Assembly (NCBI RefSeq): GCF_003491345.1 | Contig: NZ_CP025513.1 | Coordinates: 733,501-797,500 of the forward strand | Source of the DNA: Neorhizobium sp. SOG26 | Lineage (GTDB): Bacteria > Pseudomonadota > Alphaproteobacteria > Rhizobiales > Rhizobiaceae | Direction: 5' to 3' | DNA: 64,000 nucleotides | Part shown: positions 17,391-26,487 of the stretch, piece by piece | How the letters are laid out: every line of letters starts with the position of its first letter | Position numbering within the stretch: the first letter of the stretch is position 1 | Made by a program: the position numbers and the translations under genes | Notes under the pieces: model-generated | Seen by the model: the letters and a program-made list of their open reading frames with translations, nothing else | What the model was told of the DNA's origin: nothing | The model's database searches: none

Positions 17391-17840
17391 ATGGTAACGA
17401 TGGTAGGAAACGAATCCGACATCAAGGGTCTGGTGAAGGACCTGATCTATCTCGAGCACGATGCAATCGCCGCTTACGACTCCTGCATCGAGCGGCTGAA
17501 CGATAGCAGCCTCTCTGCGCAAATCGCGACGTTCAAGCAGGATCATCTCCAGCACCTCGTGGTGCTCAACGACATGGCGCGTGAGCTCGGAATAGAAGCG
17601 CCGACAGAAGGCGACATGAAGCAGATGCTGACCACCGGCAAGATCGCCCTCGCCGACCTGCTCGGCGACGCTGCAATCCTCAAGGCCATGAAGACCAATG
17701 AGGACGACACGGTCACCGCCTATGAACGTGCGGCGCGCCATCCCAATGCCATCCCGGCATCCAAGGCATTTTTCGAAAAGGCCCACCAGGACGAAGAGCG
17801 TCACCGCGCCTGGATGGAAACCACCGCCATGGCCCTTTGA
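17391..17840 (+). CDS. Ferritin-like four-helix-bundle protein (PA2169/DUF2383 type)
   Basis: 149 residues, all helical. DLIYLEHDAIAAYDSCIERL and DHLQHLVVLNDMAREL resemble the first two helices of PA2169-type ferritin-like proteins; ERAARHP and AHQDEERHRAWME occur in the later helices. The Glu/His spacing (E-x-x-H in helix 4) would fit a di-metal site. ATG 17391 follows GAGGAG. Proteins of this kind are often stress-induced in stationary phase; the actual role is unknown. Confidence 0.78.
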   Translation: MVTMVGNESDIKGLVKDLIYLEHDAIAAYDSCIERLNDSSLSAQIATFKQDHLQHLVVLNDMARELGIEAPTEGDMKQMLTTGKIALADLLGDAAILKAMKTNEDDTVTAYERAARHPNAIPASKAFFEKAHQDEERHRAWMETTAMAL

Positions 17841-17850
17841 GCCGCGATCA

Positions 17851-17877
17851 GATGGAGACGCCTGCGGCGTCTTCATC
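17851..17877 (+). terminator. Intrinsic terminator after the ferritin-like gene
   Basis: 12-bp stem with one mismatch (GATGGAGACGCC / GGCGTCTTCATC) and a TGC loop, followed by TCCTTGC, 10 nt after the stop. Confidence 0.6.
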
Positions 17878-17956
17878 TCCTTGCACGGAGCGCGCATTTT
17901 GGGGAACGTCATCGGCGGTCGCTAGTTCTTCTTCCCGAAAACAAGGAGATCGGACC

Positions 17957-18460
17957 ATGAAAGTGCTGTTTGCTGCGGCGCTGGCGTCGGCCGCAATGTT
18001 ATCCGGCAACGCATATGCGGCCGAAGAAGACTTCCTGAAGTCCATCGAAGGCAACTGGACGGGCGGAGGCAAGGTTCTTCGAAAGCTCGGCGGCGAGAAT
18101 GTCAGCGTGACCTGCAACATGAAGTCGGACGCACAAGCGTCGAGTTTCTCGATGGACGGTTCTTGCCGTGCGCTTGTGGTCGTGACGCGCGGCTTCAATG
18201 CCAAGGTCAAGACGTCCGGCAACTCCTATTCCGGCACCTATGTCGGTGTATCAGGCAAGCCTTCCACTCTCTCGGGCAGCCGGAAGGGTAACACGATCAA
18301 TCTCAACGTCACCTGGGCGAACGAGATGTATGGCGACCGGAAGGCAACCATGACCATCCAGAAGGTCGGAAACGATGGCCTGCGCATCCGCACGATCGAT
18401 CGTGATCCGTCGTCCGGCAAGTCCATCGTTACGACGCATCTCGACTTGCGGCGAAGCTGA
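17957..18460 (+). CDS. Secreted periplasmic hypothetical protein
   Basis: 167 residues with a clear signal peptide (MKVLFAAALASAAMLSGNAY, cleavage after AYA). The mature part starts AEEDFLKSIEGNWTGGGKVL, and the rest is beta-rich (SYSGTYVGVSGKPSTLSG, LNVTWANEMYGDRKATMTI), suggesting a lipocalin-like or single beta-domain fold. Two cysteines (in VTCNMK and DGSCRAL) could form a disulphide. ATG 17957 has AAGGAG about 8 nt upstream. Similar proteins are common in Rhizobiales without assigned function. Confidence 0.75.
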   Translation: MKVLFAAALASAAMLSGNAYAAEEDFLKSIEGNWTGGGKVLRKLGGENVSVTCNMKSDAQASSFSMDGSCRALVVVTRGFNAKVKTSGNSYSGTYVGVSGKPSTLSGSRKGNTINLNVTWANEMYGDRKATMTIQKVGNDGLRIRTIDRDPSSGKSIVTTHLDLRRS

Positions 18461-18479
18461 TCGCTCTGGCGGAGCAGAA

Positions 18480-19583
18480 CTAGAGGCCAAGGTCGAACTG
18501 CTGTTCCGTCACCGTTGCGTTCCGCCGTTCAAGCGAGGAGAGGGTGACCCCAAGCAGCCGCACACCTTTGTCGCTTGGAAACTCGCCTGCGAGGATCGTG
18601 TTGCAGATCTCGCGGATCATTTCGACCGACTTGATCGGCGTAGCGGTTGATCGGCTGCGCGTCACCTGCCGGAAGTCCGCATACTTGATCTTCACCGTCA
18701 CAGTTCGCGGCCGTATGTCGTTTGCCTCGCAATAGCGCCAGGCTTTGTTGATCAGCGGTACGACCTCGGTTTCCGCCGCTTCCAGTCTGTGGATGTCCTG
18801 CGAGAACGTGTCCTCAGCACCCACGGACTTCCGAACCCGATCTGGCCGCACCTGCCGCTCATCGATCCCCCGCGACAGTCCGTAGAAGTAGGGACCGGAT
18901 TTGCCGAAGTGCTGGACCAGGAAGTCGAGCGACTTTGACTTCAGGTCGGCGCCGGTCTTGATGCCAAGCCGGTGCATCTTTTCGGCTGTCGCTGGGCCGA
19001 CGCCGTGAAACTTCTTGATCGGAAGGGCCTCCATGAAGGCCGGCCCATTCTTTGGCGTGATCACCGCCTGGCCGTTCGGTTTGTTGAGGTCGCTCGCCAT
19101 CTTCGCCAGGAATTTGCAGTAGGAGATCCCGGCAGAGGCGTTGAGGCCGGTGGCCTGCTTGATCTTTGCCCTGATTTCCTGCGCGATCTCCGTGGCGACC
19201 TGCATGCCCTTCAGGTTTTCCGTCACGTCGAGATAGGCCTCATCGAGCGATAAGGGTTCTATCAACGGCGTATATTCCAAAAAGATCTCCCGGATCTGCA
19301 GCGACACCGCCTTGTAGACGTCAAACCGCGGCCGCACGAAGATAAGGTCCGGGCACTTCCGCATTGCCGTAACGGAGGCCATGGCCGAATGGATGCCGAA
19401 CTTGCGGGCCTCGTAACTTGCTGCGGCCACGACGCCACGGGCCTGCCCATGTCCGACGGCGACCGGCTTGCCTCGGAGCTCAGGATTATCGCGCTGCTCG
19501 ACGGAGGCGTAAAAGGCATCCATGTCTACATGGATGATCTTCCGGATCGGCCGCGCGTCGTTCTGGTCAGGCACCGCGCCCAT
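18480..19583 (-). CDS. dinB: DNA polymerase IV (Y-family)
   Basis: Error-prone translesion polymerase. 367 residues. The catalytic acidic residues are in HVDMDAFYASVEQRD (Asp20, Asp22) and LSLDEAYLDVTEN (Asp114, Glu115). The thumb helix-hairpin-helix reads KFHGVGPATAEKMHRLGI, and the little-finger domain covers the last 110 residues. The C-terminal QQFDLGL resembles the QLxLxL/QLDLGL clamp-binding peptide of this family. An SOS box of the alphaproteobacterial direct-repeat type lies 62 nt upstream of the start, which indicates LexA control. Confidence 0.95.
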   Translation of the reverse strand: MGAVPDQNDARPIRKIIHVDMDAFYASVEQRDNPELRGKPVAVGHGQARGVVAAASYEARKFGIHSAMASVTAMRKCPDLIFVRPRFDVYKAVSLQIREIFLEYTPLIEPLSLDEAYLDVTENLKGMQVATEIAQEIRAKIKQATGLNASAGISYCKFLAKMASDLNKPNGQAVITPKNGPAFMEALPIKKFHGVGPATAEKMHRLGIKTGADLKSKSLDFLVQHFGKSGPYFYGLSRGIDERQVRPDRVRKSVGAEDTFSQDIHRLEAAETEVVPLINKAWRYCEANDIRPRTVTVKIKYADFRQVTRSRSTATPIKSVEMIREICNTILAGEFPSDKGVRLLGVTLSSLERRNATVTEQQFDLGL

Positions 19584-19645
19584 TAAACCTGCCTGTCCTC
19601 TTCATCCGCGTTGCAAAGGTCTTGCTGTTCAATCGCTACCTAATG

Positions 19646-19660
19646 GAACAGATACGGAAC
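19646..19660 (-). promoter_or_regulatory. LexA (SOS) box of dinB
   Basis: GAACAGATACGGAAC, i.e. GAAC-N7-GAAC (GTTC-N7-GTTC on the coding strand), is an exact match to the direct-repeat SOS box of alphaproteobacteria. It lies 62 nt upstream of the dinB ATG. Confidence 0.85.
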
Positions 19661-19767
19661 ATCAATGACTATTAACCGCGACCGGAAAATGTCGCCGCCC
19701 ACCGATTGCAACCGGGGGTAACCTCATCCATCTTCGCACACGACCATGTCGCTCCGGAGCTTGCTGC

Positions 19768-20529
19768 ATGCCACAGCCACGTCCGCCACGTCTTGCGGTG
19801 CTCATCGATGCGGAGAACGCATCGGCCCGGATCGTCGATGGGCTGTTCGACGAGATTGCCAAGATCGGCGAGGCGAGTGTCAGGCGCATCTATGGCGACT
19901 TTACCAGCAGCCGCTCCAGACCATGGATCGACGTGTTGGCGCGGCATGCGATTATCCCTCAGCAACAGTTTGCCTATACGACGGGCAAGAATGCCTCGGA
20001 CATCACGCTCGTGATCGACGCGATGGATCTGTTGCATAGCGGGCGGTTCGACGGCTTTTGCCTCGTCTCCTCCGATAGCGATTTCACCCGCCTTGCTTCC
20101 CGTATCCGCGAACAAGGCGTGGATGTGTTCGGTTTTGGCGAACAGAAGACACTGGAGAGCTTCCGCCAGGCCTGCCGGCGCTTCATCTACACAGAAAACC
20201 TCATACCGCCTCAAACGGTAGAGGGGGCAGATGCTGCCCCACCCGCACCGCCACTTCAGCCACTGAGTGCCGCCACGCGCATCATCAGGAAAGTGATCGC
20301 CCAGATGGAAACGGAAGATGGATGGGTGTCTTTGGGCCCTGTTGGAAGTCAACTGGGGAACATGGCGTCAGACTTCGACCCGCGAACCTTCGGGTTCAAG
20401 AAACTGAGCGACCTAGTCAAGAAGACGAATGCCTTCGACGTCGATCATGTAGAGGGGCGACCTCTGCGCATCAGGTTGAAACAGCATCCAAAGCCGGTGC
20501 AGGTCAAGGCCGCTAACGGATCAGCGTGA
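19768..20529 (+). CDS. NYN-domain (LabA/DUF88-like) protein with OST-HTH/LOTUS domain
   Basis: 253 residues. The N-terminal NYN domain is a PIN-like nuclease fold with the acidic set intact: LIDAENAS (Asp14), ASDITLVIDAMDLL (Asp78, Asp84) and VSSDSDFTRLA (Asp103, Asp105). After a proline-rich linker (AAPPAPPLQPL), a C-terminal OST-HTH/LOTUS domain (about 165-245, IIRKVIAQMETEDGWVSLG) would bind RNA. Such proteins are presumed RNases or RNA-binding regulators. It is convergent with the sensor kinase, with stops adjacent and zero gap. Confidence 0.85.
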   Translation: MPQPRPPRLAVLIDAENASARIVDGLFDEIAKIGEASVRRIYGDFTSSRSRPWIDVLARHAIIPQQQFAYTTGKNASDITLVIDAMDLLHSGRFDGFCLVSSDSDFTRLASRIREQGVDVFGFGEQKTLESFRQACRRFIYTENLIPPQTVEGADAAPPAPPLQPLSAATRIIRKVIAQMETEDGWVSLGPVGSQLGNMASDFDPRTFGFKKLSDLVKKTNAFDVDHVEGRPLRIRLKQHPKPVQVKAANGSA

Positions 20530-22119
20530 TCAGCTTCTTCCGCCAGAAGCGCGTTTGGGGCTGCTGGCGGGAGTATCTGCCTGATTGTCAGGCTTCTGTA
20601 CCTCGTGATCTCCGCCGCTCATCGAGAGCGCCGCAAACGGGACACGGATCTCGCACTCTACCCCTCCCGGCTTGAAGTGCCAGGCGACATCGCCGCCGAC
20701 GCTCTTGGCGAATGCCATCTTGATCATCCGTGAGCCAAATCCCTTGCGGGCCGGTTCCGCTACAGGCGGGCCATTTCGCTCGACCCACCGGAACACCAGT
20801 TGCTCTGGATCGGTTGCACCGTCATGGCGCCAAGTGATTTCCACTTCGCCCGCGCTGTTGCTGAGCGCCCCGTATTTCGTGGCGTTGGTGCAGAGCTCAT
20901 GAATGGACAGCGCAAACGGCAAGATCAGTTGCGACGGCAGCCGCACGTCTGGTCCCTGGACCTTGAAACGCTCGCTACCATTGCGGAACGGCGAGGTCGC
21001 CAAGTTGTCGATCAGGTCGTGCACTCTGACGCTGGTCCAGTTCGTTTGTGTGAGCAGGGATTGCACGCGCGCGAGCGCCGTCAGGCGTTGCTCGAAATCA
21101 CTGTAGCGGGATTTTTCGACATGCCGTCTCAGCGTGTTGGAGGCGATGGCACTGACGACAGCGAAGGAGTTCTTCATCCGATGCGCCAGTTCCTGCAGCA
21201 GAAGATGGCGTTGCTCGCGACTGCGCTCCCTTTCGATCGCAAGCGAGGCAATCTTGACGAGCAGTGTGACGATCTCGATGTCTCGTGGCTCGGGTGAGCG
21301 AGGCTCGCGGTGATAAACCGCAAAAGTCCCCAAAACCGTATTCATGCGTGACATGATCGGGGTGGACCAGCAGGCTCGGAGTTGGTGCTGCCGCGCCAAG
21401 GCGCGAAAGTCTGCCCATTCGGGAGCCGTCTCGACATCGGCAACATAAACTGGCTGTGCGCGAAATGCGGCCGATCCACATGACCCGGCCGATGGTCCGA
21501 TCTCCAATCCGTCGATCGCCTTGTTGTAGCTGTCGGGCAGACTGGGTGCGGCACAATGGCGGAGACGCTTGCCATCGTCATCGAGCAGAAGAACGGATGC
21601 GAGGACGGTATTGTCTGAATACACCTCGATTGTCCGCGCAACGCTGGAAAGCGTCTCGGCCAGCGGCTTGTCTTCTGCGATCAACGTCAGCGTGTCGTTT
21701 TCGGCACTGATCAGCCGCATCTGTCGCTCGGTCTGCTTCTGGCGCTCCTGCGAACGCCGCAGCAGGCGCCGATATTCATCCGAAATCCAGATGATGAGGC
21801 CGGAGATCAGTGCATATTGAAGCAGGCCGGTGACGGAAAACTGCTCGGGCACATGCTCCACGAACACGAACCACGCCAAAACAACCCCGAGCACCGCGCC
21901 GACGAGGCCTGCCATGCTGCCTGCGACGATCGCCGTGATCATCGTCGCAACGAGAAATGCGGGGAACGGCGGTGCAGCAGGATCAAGCATTCCAATCGCT
22001 GCGCGAAAGCCCAGTGCCGCTGCCGAACAGATCACTGCAAAGGCAAACGCTTTCCCCGTCCGCGGTTCGATGGTGACAGTGGGCAGTCGTTCGAATACCC
22101 GGATCCCCGCCTGGGGCAT
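20530..22119 (-). CDS. HWE-family sensor histidine kinase with DUF4118 and GAF domains
   Basis: 529 residues. Four N-terminal membrane helices in DUF4118/KdpD-like arrangement (about 20-120; AAPPFPAFLVATMITAIVAG) are followed by a GAF domain (about 145-300; GSCGSAAFRAQPVYVADVET). The kinase core has QELAHRMKNSFAVVSAIASN, with the phospho-accepting His in the HWE/HisKA_2 form, and HELCTNATKYGALSN as the N-box. HWE kinases often phosphorylate PhyR-type or single-domain regulators in the general stress response of rhizobia. The ATG at 22119 is chosen over upstream GTG because GGGAGG lies 5 nt before it. Confidence 0.9.
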   Translation of the reverse strand: MPQAGIRVFERLPTVTIEPRTGKAFAFAVICSAAALGFRAAIGMLDPAAPPFPAFLVATMITAIVAGSMAGLVGAVLGVVLAWFVFVEHVPEQFSVTGLLQYALISGLIIWISDEYRRLLRRSQERQKQTERQMRLISAENDTLTLIAEDKPLAETLSSVARTIEVYSDNTVLASVLLLDDDGKRLRHCAAPSLPDSYNKAIDGLEIGPSAGSCGSAAFRAQPVYVADVETAPEWADFRALARQHQLRACWSTPIMSRMNTVLGTFAVYHREPRSPEPRDIEIVTLLVKIASLAIERERSREQRHLLLQELAHRMKNSFAVVSAIASNTLRRHVEKSRYSDFEQRLTALARVQSLLTQTNWTSVRVHDLIDNLATSPFRNGSERFKVQGPDVRLPSQLILPFALSIHELCTNATKYGALSNSAGEVEITWRHDGATDPEQLVFRWVERNGPPVAEPARKGFGSRMIKMAFAKSVGGDVAWHFKPGGVECEIRVPFAALSMSGGDHEVQKPDNQADTPASSPKRASGGRS

Positions 22120-22278
22120 TTGCGCCTCCCTTCCGTCAACCACGCTGATTATGCATGAGTCTGGAGGCGTGACAACGCCCCGTCGCTATCGCGGAAACCG
22201 GAGTCCTTGGCGCCGGGCGGTAGGCTTAACGGCTTCTTAACCTCTCGAGACACACGGACGATCCGATCGAATGAATGG

Positions 22279-23829
22279 CTACAGGCGGTATCCGTTGGTC
22301 CGGAAGTAGGTTTCGAGAGACTGATCGGCATTCGCGATAGGTTCATTCAGCGCGACATATCCGTCCGGGCGCAGAAGGATGGCGCGATCCGCCGTTTCGG
22401 CTGTTTCTGAAACAACAATACGCAGTGGGGCCGCAAGGCCTGCCGGAGGTTCGAATGTTGACGAGCCGGTGACAAGAACAAAATCTTCAGCCGGCCGGAT
22501 CGGTCCTGGATCGACACAGTCAGCATGTCGCGACAGCTTGAAGCCTGGTAGGGCCGAGAACTGATGGCTGCCGAGGGCCGAGGGGAGGCCTTGCGTCCCA
22601 TAAGATAGAGGCGAGCCGGTATAATGCGGCGCGAACTGCTCTACCTCGCGAACGCTGAACTCGCGCCGACGTGCCAGTTCGGCGGCGAAAGCCTCTGCAT
22701 TGCGATCAGGGTGGAAGTTGTTCAGGAAGTCAGCGTCGCTCTCGATGGATCTGCGAATAAAATCGCGGATGGTGGAGTCGAACACATGACGGCGCTCGAA
22801 GTCATAGGTATCCAGAAGACCGTCCGAGGCCCAGCCTTTGACGATGGCCTCAAGCTTCCAGCCGAGATTACGGGCATCCTCGAAGCCGGAATTGATCCCG
22901 TAACCACCATAAGGTGGGTGGGAATGTGCCGCGTCTCCCGCTATCAGCAGCCGCTTGTTGCGGTAGCAATCCGCAAGAGCAAATCGCAGGTCCCAGAAGC
23001 CGAGGTAGACAAGCTCGACATCAAACGGCTTGCCGACCACTGTCGCGAGCAGTTTGGCGAGGTCGCCAGCGCTAAATTCCTGTTCGAGCCCCACGGGGGC
23101 ATGAAAAAACCATTCCCGCTGGTCATCAACACGCCCGAGGAACTGCCAGTAACCCTTCAACTCAGGCGACAGGTTGTTGAAGATGGAATAGTGCCGATGC
23201 TCGCCGAGCACTTCGTCAAGCTGGGTTGAGCGAAACACCGCCAGCAGCATGCGCTTGTCGTGGTCGTCCACGGTCTGGACGAGGCCAGCTTGCCCGCGCA
23301 AGCGGGACCGGCTTCCGTCACAGCCAACGACGTAGCTGGCGGTCAGTTGGAGTTCCGTCTCAACCTCCTTGCGACTGGCGGACACGCGGCAGCCGGACTC
23401 GTCCTGGGTAACATTCGTGAACTCCACACCGTATTCTACAATTACTGTGCCAAGCTCCGCCGCGCGTGCGCGAAGTGCTTCTTCCGTCTTGTACTGTGGC
23501 AGACGCTCGTTCGGCTCGTCGTAATAGCGTGAAACCAAACCGCGGTTCAGCCACTCGTAGTTACACCCTGAGAGCAGCGTCCCCCAGCTAACCAAACCGC
23601 CGGTATTCTTGGCGCGATCTGTGGTGCGCAGCGCGCGAAGCCGCTTGTCGACGCCCCAGCTGACCGCAATCTCCATGGTGCGGCCGGTGAGGTTCTGGCC
23701 CTTCGGTACCGGCTGAGGCTGCGCGTATTTCTCAAGAACGGCGACGTGGAGCCCGCGTTGTCCAAGATCGATTGCCAGGCCCATGCCGACCGGCCCACCT
23801 CCAACGATGATGACGTCATAGTGGCTCAT
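22279..23829 (-). CDS. FAD-dependent aromatic-ring monooxygenase (PheA/TfdB/MhpA type)
   Basis: 516 residues. N-terminal FAD dinucleotide fold DVIIVGGGPVGMGLAIDLGQ; DG-type motif VVGCDGSRSRLR; and second FAD motif LIAGDAAHSHPPYGGYGINS, as in class A flavoprotein hydroxylases acting on phenolic compounds. The C-terminal thioredoxin-like region (last 110 residues) is also typical. It is the last gene of a leftward operon (amidohydrolase, aldehyde dehydrogenase, monooxygenase) with 6 nt to the preceding gene. The most likely role is hydroxylation of an aromatic or heteroaromatic acid; the substrate cannot be deduced. Confidence 0.85.
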   Translation of the reverse strand: MSHYDVIIVGGGPVGMGLAIDLGQRGLHVAVLEKYAQPQPVPKGQNLTGRTMEIAVSWGVDKRLRALRTTDRAKNTGGLVSWGTLLSGCNYEWLNRGLVSRYYDEPNERLPQYKTEEALRARAAELGTVIVEYGVEFTNVTQDESGCRVSASRKEVETELQLTASYVVGCDGSRSRLRGQAGLVQTVDDHDKRMLLAVFRSTQLDEVLGEHRHYSIFNNLSPELKGYWQFLGRVDDQREWFFHAPVGLEQEFSAGDLAKLLATVVGKPFDVELVYLGFWDLRFALADCYRNKRLLIAGDAAHSHPPYGGYGINSGFEDARNLGWKLEAIVKGWASDGLLDTYDFERRHVFDSTIRDFIRRSIESDADFLNNFHPDRNAEAFAAELARRREFSVREVEQFAPHYTGSPLSYGTQGLPSALGSHQFSALPGFKLSRHADCVDPGPIRPAEDFVLVTGSSTFEPPAGLAAPLRIVVSETAETADRAILLRPDGYVALNEPIANADQSLETYFRTNGYRL

Positions 23830-23835
23830 ACGCGC

Positions 23836-25290
23836 CTACAGCTCGTAATCATTCTCGAGATAAACATGCTTGGTCTCCTGGAAATCCAGAAGCGCCTCGA
23901 CTCCGTGCAGCCTACCGATGCCTGACGATTTGTAGCCGCCGGTCTCCACCTCAACGAACAGCCGGTTATGGCAGTTGATCCAAACGGTCCCGCTGTCGAT
24001 GCGGCTCGCTACCCACCGCGCGCGGTTGATGTCTGTGCTGTGGACGCTCGCCGCGAGCCCGAAATCAGGAACGTTGGCAAGCGCGACGGCCTCTTCGGGG
24101 TTGTCGAAAGTCTCGAACGACGCCATCGGCGTGAAAAGTTCGTTCTGGATCAGCGGATGGTCGGTGGTGCGGCTCGAGAACAGGGCCGGCGTGACAAAAC
24201 AGCCGCCAGTTTCATCACGAAGGTCCTCGCCCGCCAGCAGGACTTCCATGTCAGGGTGAGCGCGTGCCGTCTGCTGGTTCGTCATGTGACGCTCGACCGC
24301 GCCGTCATCGAACATCGCACCCATGGTTGATGATGGGAGGTGTCCCGGGCCCGGCCGGACCGCTGAAAGCTCCCCTATGAGCTTATCCCGGAACGCCTCT
24401 GCAATGTGGCGGTCAACGAGAACGCGGGAAACGCAGACGCACATCTGCCCGGAAAGAACGGTGATGCCCTTGGCGATCTCGCGCGCTGCACGATCGAGAT
24501 CGGCATCTTCCAAAACAACGGCGGGCGCCTTGCCCCCGAGCTCAAGGGATAGCTTCTTGAAACGAGAGGCCGCCGAACCTGCGATTTTCGCCCCGGTCGC
24601 GGTGGAACCCGTGAAGGAAATGACCCGAATATGTTCATGGTTCACCAGCCGTGCGCCGACCCAATCCCCCGGATCGTTGAGCGATTGAAGGACGCCCGTT
24701 GGTAGATTTGGGACCGATGTGATCGCGCGCATGAAGAGATTGCTGACAACAGTCGTCGCCCGGTGCGGCTTGACGATGACGGTGCACCCTGCAGCCAGGG
24801 CAGGACCGAGCGAGCGCACAAGGAGCGTCAGCGGTGCGTTCCATGGCGTGATGACGGCGCAAACACCCGCAGGTTCCTTATCGATCAGAGACAACTGGCC
24901 AGGCTGCCCGGAAAATGTCCTGCCGAAGATATCGCGTGAGAGCCCCGCGTAATAGCGAAGCTCAGAAATAGACGCCATTACCTCACCGGTCGCTTCGGCG
25001 CGTAGCTTGCCGTTCTCCCGCACGAGAAGATCGATAAGGTCATTGGCGATGGCGGCAACCGCATCCGCCATCGCATTCAATGCGGCAGCGCGCGTCCGGG
25101 GACTGCGCGCCCATTGGCCTTTGCGGAACCCGCGCACGGCCGCCGCAACGGCTTGTTCAGCGACAGCCGCGTCCGGACCATGCACCTCGCCGACTGGCGA
25201 TCGATCAGCCGGATTGAGGCTGACGTAGCAACCATTGATGCCTTGAAGCCAGACGCCATCCACAAGACTGAAGTGACCGTGGTCCATCAT
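23836..25290 (-). CDS. NAD(P)-dependent aldehyde dehydrogenase
   Basis: 484 residues of the ALDH superfamily, oxidising an aldehyde intermediate to the acid. Motifs: VCAVITPWNAPLTLLVRSLG (Asn near 151), FTGSTATGAKIAGSAA (cofactor loop), LSLELGGKAPAVVLEDADLD (general-base Glu near 251) and VLSGQMCVCVSRVLV (nucleophile Cys near 284). ATG 25290 is preceded by GAGGAG; the frame opens slightly further upstream without an SD. It starts 12 nt after the amidohydrolase stop, so it is co-transcribed with the amidohydrolase and the monooxygenase. Confidence 0.92.
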   Translation of the reverse strand: MMDHGHFSLVDGVWLQGINGCYVSLNPADRSPVGEVHGPDAAVAEQAVAAAVRGFRKGQWARSPRTRAAALNAMADAVAAIANDLIDLLVRENGKLRAEATGEVMASISELRYYAGLSRDIFGRTFSGQPGQLSLIDKEPAGVCAVITPWNAPLTLLVRSLGPALAAGCTVIVKPHRATTVVSNLFMRAITSVPNLPTGVLQSLNDPGDWVGARLVNHEHIRVISFTGSTATGAKIAGSAASRFKKLSLELGGKAPAVVLEDADLDRAAREIAKGITVLSGQMCVCVSRVLVDRHIAEAFRDKLIGELSAVRPGPGHLPSSTMGAMFDDGAVERHMTNQQTARAHPDMEVLLAGEDLRDETGGCFVTPALFSSRTTDHPLIQNELFTPMASFETFDNPEEAVALANVPDFGLAASVHSTDINRARWVASRIDSGTVWINCHNRLFVEVETGGYKSSGIGRLHGVEALLDFQETKHVYLENDYEL

Positions 25291-25301
25291 GCTCGCTCTC
25301 C

Positions 25302-26318
25302 TCAAACCTTCAGCCCGAGGAGATTGGCGGCATTATCTTGGTAAAGCTTACGGCGAACCTCCTCCGAGACGTCGAGCTCATCAAGGATGCGGATCGTCTC
25401 GCGGATATACATCGGGCCGCCTTCCGGATCGAAGGGAGCATCGGAGGCAAACAGCACGTGGTCTTCACCAAAAAACTCGATTGCATGCTTGATCGCCATG
25501 CGTGAGCCGAAGCTTGCTGTATCGGCGTAGAAGTCCTTGAAATACTCGAGGTGGGGCCGCTTGAGAGAGCGGCGCACCGCTGCCAGATCACGGTCCGTCG
25601 TGCGTTTGCCCATCTGGTCCCAGCCGGGGCCGACGCGACCTTCGAAGAAGGGGATCATGCCGCCGGCATGGTGCGTGATGACCTTCAGACCCGGGTGTTT
25701 GTCGAACATGCCGGAGAACACCATACGCGCCATCGCGGCTGAGGTCTCGTACGGCCAGCCGAAGGTCCACCAGATCTCATATTCGGAGCGCTTTTCGCTG
25801 AGGTAGTCCGGGAAGTTCTCGCCGCGGGCAGGATGCATCCAGACCGGCTTGCCGACGGAGGCCATGTATTCGAAGAATGGACCAAACCCTGGAAGATCGA
25901 GCGGCTTACCGCCGACATTGGTGAAGATCTGCATGCCGACGGCGCCGAGATCTTCCACAGCGCGCCGTGCCTCCGCAACAGCCGCGTCGGGATTGTTAAG
26001 CGCCGCCGTGCCGATGAAGGCCGGGAAGCGTTCGGGATACTTCTGGCAAAGCTCGGCCATTGAGTCAGAGCCGATGCGGCTGAGATCGGCGGCCTTTTCA
26101 GGTCCGGCAAGCTTTTCAAGCGGGGGCGAGGCGAGGGACAGCACCTGCTGGTAGTCCTCGCCGAACATGTCCATGACCTCGAACCGCCGATCCAGTTCCG
26201 TCATCATTGGGACGGCGCCGGAGCGCATGGTGATGTCGGTCATCGTGCCGATGTGGTTGATCAACGCATCGAAGAAGGGCTTTGGCCAGATGTGGTTAAA
26301 AATATCGATCTTCTTCAT
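25302..26318 (-). CDS. Amidohydrolase-2 family protein, ACMSD-like decarboxylase or hydrolase
   Basis: 338 residues of the metal-dependent TIM-barrel family that includes aminocarboxymuconate-semialdehyde decarboxylase and other non-oxidative decarboxylases. Metal-site residues seen are His162 (VWMHPARGE), His216/217 (ITHHAGGM) and Asp293 (FASDAPFDPEGG). The usual N-terminal HxH reads FNHIW, so the first His is replaced by Phe7 while His9 remains; this is unusual. ATG 26318 follows GGAGGAGG. It is first in the leftward operon, and a putative operator lies about 145 nt upstream at the end of the iclR-type gene. Confidence 0.82.
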   Translation of the reverse strand: MKKIDIFNHIWPKPFFDALINHIGTMTDITMRSGAVPMMTELDRRFEVMDMFGEDYQQVLSLASPPLEKLAGPEKAADLSRIGSDSMAELCQKYPERFPAFIGTAALNNPDAAVAEARRAVEDLGAVGMQIFTNVGGKPLDLPGFGPFFEYMASVGKPVWMHPARGENFPDYLSEKRSEYEIWWTFGWPYETSAAMARMVFSGMFDKHPGLKVITHHAGGMIPFFEGRVGPGWDQMGKRTTDRDLAAVRRSLKRPHLEYFKDFYADTASFGSRMAIKHAIEFFGEDHVLFASDAPFDPEGGPMYIRETIRILDELDVSEEVRRKLYQDNAANLLGLKV

Positions 26319-26462
26319 GGATGGCCTCCTCCTGCCATGCTGCCGGGCCCACTCCAGAGATGAATGGCCCGTCCGTTCGTCGTGAGGTGAGGCTAGGCGA
26401 TAGCTGATGCCCCACGCTCCTCCCTCAGCCAAGATGCGGAGGGGCACCGCACAAGTCAACAC

Positions 26463-26487
26463 GTTTTCTCTTATGATGAGATTTTAT
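26463..26487 (-). promoter_or_regulatory. Putative IclR operator, copy 1
   Basis: On the minus strand this reads ATAAAATCTCA, then TCATAAGAGA. It matches copy 2 (30208-30232) at 19 of 25 positions, with the arms TCTCA/AGAGA conserved. It overlaps the last codon of the iclR-type gene and lies about 145 nt upstream of the amidohydrolase start. Confidence 0.55.
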
